Below are positions 33,022 through 36,621 of a stretch of 36,621 bases of DNA, piece by piece (the first letter of the stretch is position 1; each line of letters begins with the position of its first letter). The translations under genes and the position numbers were made by a program. The notes below the pieces were generated by a model. It saw only the letters and a program-made list of their open reading frames with translations, was not told the origin of the DNA and did no database searches. The stretch lies in contig JANXSR010000461.1 of assembly GCA_025352625.1 (NCBI GenBank), positions 1 through 36,621 on the forward strand. Direction: 5' to 3'. This DNA comes from Ferruginibacter sp. GTDB taxonomy: Bacteria > Bacteroidota > Bacteroidia > Chitinophagales > Chitinophagaceae.

Positions 33022-33517
33022 AAAATTTAACTGCCCCTTCCCTGAGCATTTTTTGAATATTTGTTTTTGCTTTTGAAAGATTTGATTTTGAAGTACCAAC
33101 AGAAATATTTAACCGGCTCGCTATTTCTTCATGCTTAAATCCGTCTATCACAAATAAGTTAAAAATAGTTTTATATACGGGAGATAAGCGTTGTACAATT
33201 TCCAGAATTTCTTTATAGGTCATTTTATCTACAACAGTTTCTTCAGTGTGCTCCATTTCAAAATGAGAATCTTCCAAATCATTCACCAAATAATTTTTAT
33301 TGTTTTTTCTAAAATGATCAATGGCTGTATTTACAAGAATACTTTTCATCCAACCTTTCAACGAAGCTTCATAATTATCATACCTGGGCTTAAATACAGG
33401 TAGTTCCTTATATATTTTCAAAAATCCGTCATTCACAACTTCCATAGCATCATCTCTGGTATTGCAATACCTCATACAAATACCTGTAGCAAAGCCATAA
33501 AATTGTTGATAGAACAT
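33002..33517 (-). CDS. ECF sigma-70 family RNA polymerase sigma factor (start uncertain)
   Basis: 171 residues from the ATG at 33517. Region 2 is EVVNDGFLKIYKELPVF...SLKGWMKSILVNTAIDHFRK; region 4 is VQRLSPVYKTIFNLFVIDGFKHEEIASRLNISVGTSKSNLSKAK. The first helix of region 2 is cut short by this start. The frame stays open upstream for at least 24 more codons, which encode the expected helix (KQELDHIIQGCVKSNRESQK). No ATG, GTG or TTG is available there, so the true start may be ATT/ATA at 33589/33586. It directs RNA polymerase to envelope or surface genes; target unknown. Confidence 0.88.
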   Translation of the reverse strand: MFYQQFYGFATGICMRYCNTRDDAMEVVNDGFLKIYKELPVFKPRYDNYEASLKGWMKSILVNTAIDHFRKNNKNYLVNDLEDSHFEMEHTEETVVDKMTYKEILEIVQRLSPVYKTIFNLFVIDGFKHEEIASRLNISVGTSKSNLSKAKTNIQKMLREGAVKFYEQKII

Positions 33518-33589
33518 TTTTTGACTTTCCCGGTTCGACTTGACACACCCTTGGATAATATGGTCTAGTTCCTGCTTCGTTGGTATAAT

Positions 33590-33983
33590 TTTAAGGTTGC
33601 TTAATAATCGTAAAATACATTTAAAAGGTTGCCTTAGTAAAATATAATTAAAATTTTACTAGTTTGCTCATGTTTAAGTAAAGACTGATAAATCAAAAGT
33701 AACCATGATTTTCACAAAAAACAATAACACATTAATTTAAAAAAGGGTTGCTATTTTTTTATATTTTTTTGCGCAATGAATACTGCTAAGCACATATTGG
33801 TTAAAAAAATGAAAACACATTTGTATGTAAAGGAAATAGTATCATTAATAATTTTTGTTGAAACTGATTAAGGCCGTTTTTCCGAAAGATCATCCGTTTT
33901 TTTTAACTGTATATCAGTTATGTTTTCACAAAGATTTGTTTAAACTAATTTTAGCTGTTCGTATTGTTAACTGGATAGGCCGG
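33590..33983. other. AT-rich intergenic region
   Basis: About 390 bases between the sigma factor and the T9SS protein gene. No coding frame with family features, no clear terminator and no consensus -7 element was found; it should hold the sigma factor promoter. Confidence 0.5.
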
Positions 33984-35942
33984 TTATTTTGTTAGCAATA
34001 ATTTTTGAGTTGTTTCTCCATCAATACTCTTTACTTTAACAATATAAATCGCAGTTGTTTGAACTATCAATTCAGAAAGCAACACCTTGTTGTTTCCTTT
34101 CCTCACGGAAATTTTAAATGTTTTAATTTGCCTTCCTGTAAGGTCGGATAAGTAAATACTTACAGCTGTATTTTGTGAAGATGGTATTGACAACCAGGCT
34201 TCGTTATGTGCAGGATTTGGAAAAATAAATGGGATATTTTTTGCCCCACTATTTTCGTGATTAAATAAAATGGTATTGCTATACTTAGTACTTCTATTTC
34301 TTTCGATTAACCGAATCTTAAAATAAATAGCTGAAGGTCCAATACCTTTTAATGGCTCATGAAATGCATAATCTGCAATTGTGGATTTTGTAGTTGGCCA
34401 TGTGGTTTCCAGTTCGCTAAATAATCGATTATCCTTACTGTATTCTATAACATATTTTGCAGCCTGTTCATTATTATCAACCTGCCAGCTAATTACCGCA
34501 TCCTTACCATCATTCTGAACATTAAATTTTGTGAAGTTTATATTTAAAACTGAACAAACAGGATCAAATAAAATAGTGATAGAATCTACCGCTAAGCTAG
34601 GGCACATTGAATTCATTTGTTGGGTAACATAATAAGTACCCGGCGCATCAATAGTAATTAAACTATCTGTGGTTGATCCTACAATATTTCCATTATTAGT
34701 AGTCCATGTGTAAGTAGACGTTTCAATAGGGTTACTTACCTCAATGTTAGTAGAAGGCATCTTTCCACAAAAATATTTTAGAGTAGCTGCTGCTTTAACA
34801 GTTGGATATTCGAACATTTTAAAAGGAGCTACAAAATCTTTTAATTCTGATGTAAAGGAGGTAGAGGCCCTTGTTTTTATCAATACGCTTTTAAAAGGCA
34901 TCGCACATGCATTGGTTGAATATGTTGCAGGGTCAATTCCAAGTTTGGTGAGGTTTACAGAAAATTCCATGAATTGACCCGGTATATAAGAACTAACTAC
35001 ACTGTTGTCACCCCTTACTAGTGCAAATGGACCAGCCCAGGTAACGCCCGCATTTTGAATACCCGCATAAAATGCACCCGCTGTTTTAGGTAAGATATTG
35101 GCATATCCATATGTAGCTCCTGAACCATCCCCATCAAATACACCTCCCCAGTCAAATGCAGCTGGAGTCATACTAAGCGTCGATTGATTTACCCATATCC
35201 GTGCTTCAACGAGGGTGAGAGAAGAACTGCTAAACTCTTCTGTAAAAATAATATCCCCCGGAGTTACAATATTACCTGCAGCATCAAATGTCCAGGAAGT
35301 ATGGCCGGCATCCGGTCCATAACCTGAAAAGGTTTGAGTATTTTTATCGTAAACTAAATCTGTCTGAAATAATTCAAAATCAAAATACCTGTTACCGGTA
35401 GTGTTTTCGATAGACAATCCTCCAAACATCCATAGCGAATCTCCAGCAGTTGGAGTTGGCCCATCTCTTCTAACATGTGTAAAGGCATCCAGGATTTCAT
35501 TTTTATCAGGTGCACTTTGTGATACCGGGCAACTCCACATAGCAGGAGTCATTCCATTTTTATTGCTGCCGGATGCAAAAATGGTTGAATCATCTCCATG
35601 ATAATCTCTTGTAAAAACGGCATCTAACAATAACTTGTTATTGATTATAGAATAGAAAACCTGGTTCATATGTCTTGAGAAAGATGCTACCCTTGTTGCA
35701 GGATCAGTGGTGTACCCATCAACAATACCCGCTGCACCAGTGGTATCTATTATAAATTGTCCCGTTCCGGCATCACCGTTATTGAACCAATCATCTATTC
35801 CAGGTAGGAATGAATGATTATAGTAATTTGAACTAAGATCAGCCTCTACCCCAAAATTAGCTTTTATGATGGATGTAGTAATTTGACTGGTAGCAAGTTG
35901 AATACTAAGAAGTAAAAACGATAAAGGTAAAAGTACTTTCAT
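33984..35942 (-). CDS. Large secreted T9SS type A cargo protein
   Basis: 652 residues from the ATG at 35942 (MKVLLPLSFLLLSIQLATSQ, a Sec signal peptide); a GTG three codons upstream is less likely. The N-terminal ~370 residues are Gly/Asp/Thr-rich with no motif I can name. A PKD/Ig-like segment follows (TYTWTTNNGNIVGSTTDSLITIDAPGTYYVTQ). Next is a fibronectin-like region (ISWQVDNNEQAAKYVIEYSKD). The last ~80 residues are the type A sorting domain (IPFIFPNPAHNEAWLSI ... IYIVKVKSIDGETTQKLLLTK). It is expected to be exported by the type IX system and attached to the cell surface. Confidence 0.88.
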   Translation of the reverse strand: MKVLLPLSFLLLSIQLATSQITTSIIKANFGVEADLSSNYYNHSFLPGIDDWFNNGDAGTGQFIIDTTGAAGIVDGYTTDPATRVASFSRHMNQVFYSIINNKLLLDAVFTRDYHGDDSTIFASGSNKNGMTPAMWSCPVSQSAPDKNEILDAFTHVRRDGPTPTAGDSLWMFGGLSIENTTGNRYFDFELFQTDLVYDKNTQTFSGYGPDAGHTSWTFDAAGNIVTPGDIIFTEEFSSSSLTLVEARIWVNQSTLSMTPAAFDWGGVFDGDGSGATYGYANILPKTAGAFYAGIQNAGVTWAGPFALVRGDNSVVSSYIPGQFMEFSVNLTKLGIDPATYSTNACAMPFKSVLIKTRASTSFTSELKDFVAPFKMFEYPTVKAAATLKYFCGKMPSTNIEVSNPIETSTYTWTTNNGNIVGSTTDSLITIDAPGTYYVTQQMNSMCPSLAVDSITILFDPVCSVLNINFTKFNVQNDGKDAVISWQVDNNEQAAKYVIEYSKDNRLFSELETTWPTTKSTIADYAFHEPLKGIGPSAIYFKIRLIERNRSTKYSNTILFNHENSGAKNIPFIFPNPAHNEAWLSIPSSQNTAVSIYLSDLTGRQIKTFKISVRKGNNKVLLSELIVQTTAIYIVKVKSIDGETTQKLLLTK

Positions 35943-35947
35943 AGGTA

Positions 35948-35962
35948 TCACTATTATAGTGA
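35948..35962. promoter_or_regulatory. 15-bp palindrome before the T9SS gene
   Basis: TCACTAT, one base, ATAGTGA, five bases upstream of the ATG at 35942. It may hide the start region in an RNA hairpin or bind a regulator. Confidence 0.35.
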
Positions 35963-36109
35963 AAATGCGGGATAAGCAACACTACATCTACCTTTGAACG
36001 AAGGACAAATAATTAAATTGTGCTAGCTGAAAATTAATAGATATTGTATTTAATTTAAAGATTAATGATTCAACATATCAGGCATTCTCTATATACTGTG
36101 TTCAAACTT

Positions 36110-36487
36110 TTATATAAGCCTGTTCATTTTAAAGGTTAACATAAAAATTAAAAAGCTGATTAGAATAATTAAATGAATTCCAAAAAAAATATATTGTACA
36201 ATTTTTAGCCAGGTGTTCCATTGATGTGTAATCAATGAATATAAAGCACAACCTATTAGTATAACCTCTAATGATAACACCAACATTTCTCTTACTTCAA
36301 ATATGTGTTGTGTAATGCTGATTTCATGTTGTATCCAATAAAAAAAAATAGATAAAGCAGCAACTAAATTTAACCAGGTAATTAAACTACAAAGTTTGTG
36401 AGTTTTGAATCCGATTATCCAAACTGACAAGTGTATTACAATCAAAAAGACTACTGCTAAATTTATCCACGCATCTGATTTACTCAT
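36110..36487 (-). CDS. Four-helix integral membrane protein of unknown function
   Basis: 125 residues with four hydrophobic helices: about 8-26 (INLAVVFLIVIHLSVWIIG), 33-51 (CSLITWLNLVAALSIFFYW), 68-85 (MLVLSLEVILIGCALYSL) and 95-117 (KIVQYIFFGIHLIILISFLIFML). Short loops, no motif recognised. It lies between the T9SS gene and the end of an IS element whose edge is close to this gene's start; the promoter may have been supplied or disrupted by the insertion. Confidence 0.65.
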   Translation of the reverse strand: MSKSDAWINLAVVFLIVIHLSVWIIGFKTHKLCSLITWLNLVAALSIFFYWIQHEISITQHIFEVREMLVLSLEVILIGCALYSLITHQWNTWLKIVQYIFFGIHLIILISFLIFMLTFKMNRLI

Positions 36488-36517
36488 TTTTAAAGTTTTA
36501 CTTAGAAGCTGTTTGAG

Positions 36518-36621
36518 TTAATTAAATTTTTTCCCCATTAGATTAAGCATTGCTATGTATACAAAGCTAATAGCAGATTCCTTTGTTCGTTCGTAATCCA
36601 TTACCAATCTTCTGAAATTTA
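36518..36621 (-). mobile_element. C-terminal end of an IS5-like transposase (cut by window edge)
   Basis: Read by hand from the right edge on the minus strand, the frame gives FRRLVMDYERTKESAIS then FVYIAMLNLMGKKFN and a stop at 36518. This matches the end of DDE transposases of the IS5 family (RLxxDYE...xxxFxYxAxxxxM). The sequence GAAGCTGTTTGAG at about 36505-36517, just beyond the stop, could be the element's terminal inverted repeat. Only the 3' end is visible, so completeness cannot be judged. Confidence 0.65.

Noticed and set aside
33962-33985. Imperfect AACCGG/CCAGTT stem after the T9SS gene
   Set aside because: Contains a mismatch and lacks a convincing T-tract.
1-36621. tRNA, rRNA or CRISPR array
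   Set aside because: No cloverleaf, rRNA core sequence or regularly spaced direct repeats were seen on either strand; a covariance-model scan was not possible.

Overview
The window comes from a Bacteroidota genome, most likely family Chitinophagaceae. This is inferred from the family mix (DUF4836, DUF5777, T9SS type A sorting domain, SprB repeat, Bacteroidota-type TonB, C-terminally extended S16), from TAnnTTTG-type -7 elements next to start codons, and from weak Shine-Dalgarno signals. No database search was possible, so genus is not claimed.

Layout. 1-2000 (minus): the start of a TonB / small membrane protein / PstS-like binding-protein operon that runs off the left edge. 2000-13000 (mostly plus): housekeeping and envelope genes: LMW phosphatase, hisS, a DUF4836 lipoprotein, an ABC ATPase with an FtsX-like permease, rlmN, a Spy/CpxP-like protein, two overlapping pseudouridine synthases of different families, and a divergent 1-Cys peroxiredoxin / Rrf2 pair. 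13100-14300: dinB. 14400-27750: the accessory core. 27760-29000 (minus): rimM and rpsP. 29040-31600 (minus): a respiratory/periplasmic operon (cytochrome c lipoprotein, OB-fold protein, YceI, DUF5777 with a frameshift). 31700-33600 (minus): an ECF sigma factor overlapping a membrane-anchored beta-barrel-like protein. 33980-36621 (minus): a large T9SS cargo protein, a four-helix membrane protein and the cut-off end of an IS5-like transposase.

The accessory core is the most interesting part. It holds an orphan LuxR-type response regulator; a fusion of degenerate C39, VKOR and thioredoxin domains; two small Cys-rich peptides that share a leader ending in Ala-Gly but have unrelated cores; two TlpA-like secreted thioredoxins; three putative glycosyltransferases (DUF6625, GT61, GT4); and a C39-peptidase ABC exporter with its HlyD-type adaptor. 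Precursors, leader-cleaving exporter, disulfide machinery and glycosyltransferases together resemble the gene content of glycocin (sublancin-type) clusters, with different enzyme families and no lanthionine enzymes. Both peptide genes lie behind a duplicated cassette of about 210 bp containing a 22-bp palindrome. A short ORF with a Gly-Gly motif between them may be a decayed third peptide. Regulator, palindromes, peptides, redox partners and exporter probably form one secreted-peptide system; its product and target are unknown.
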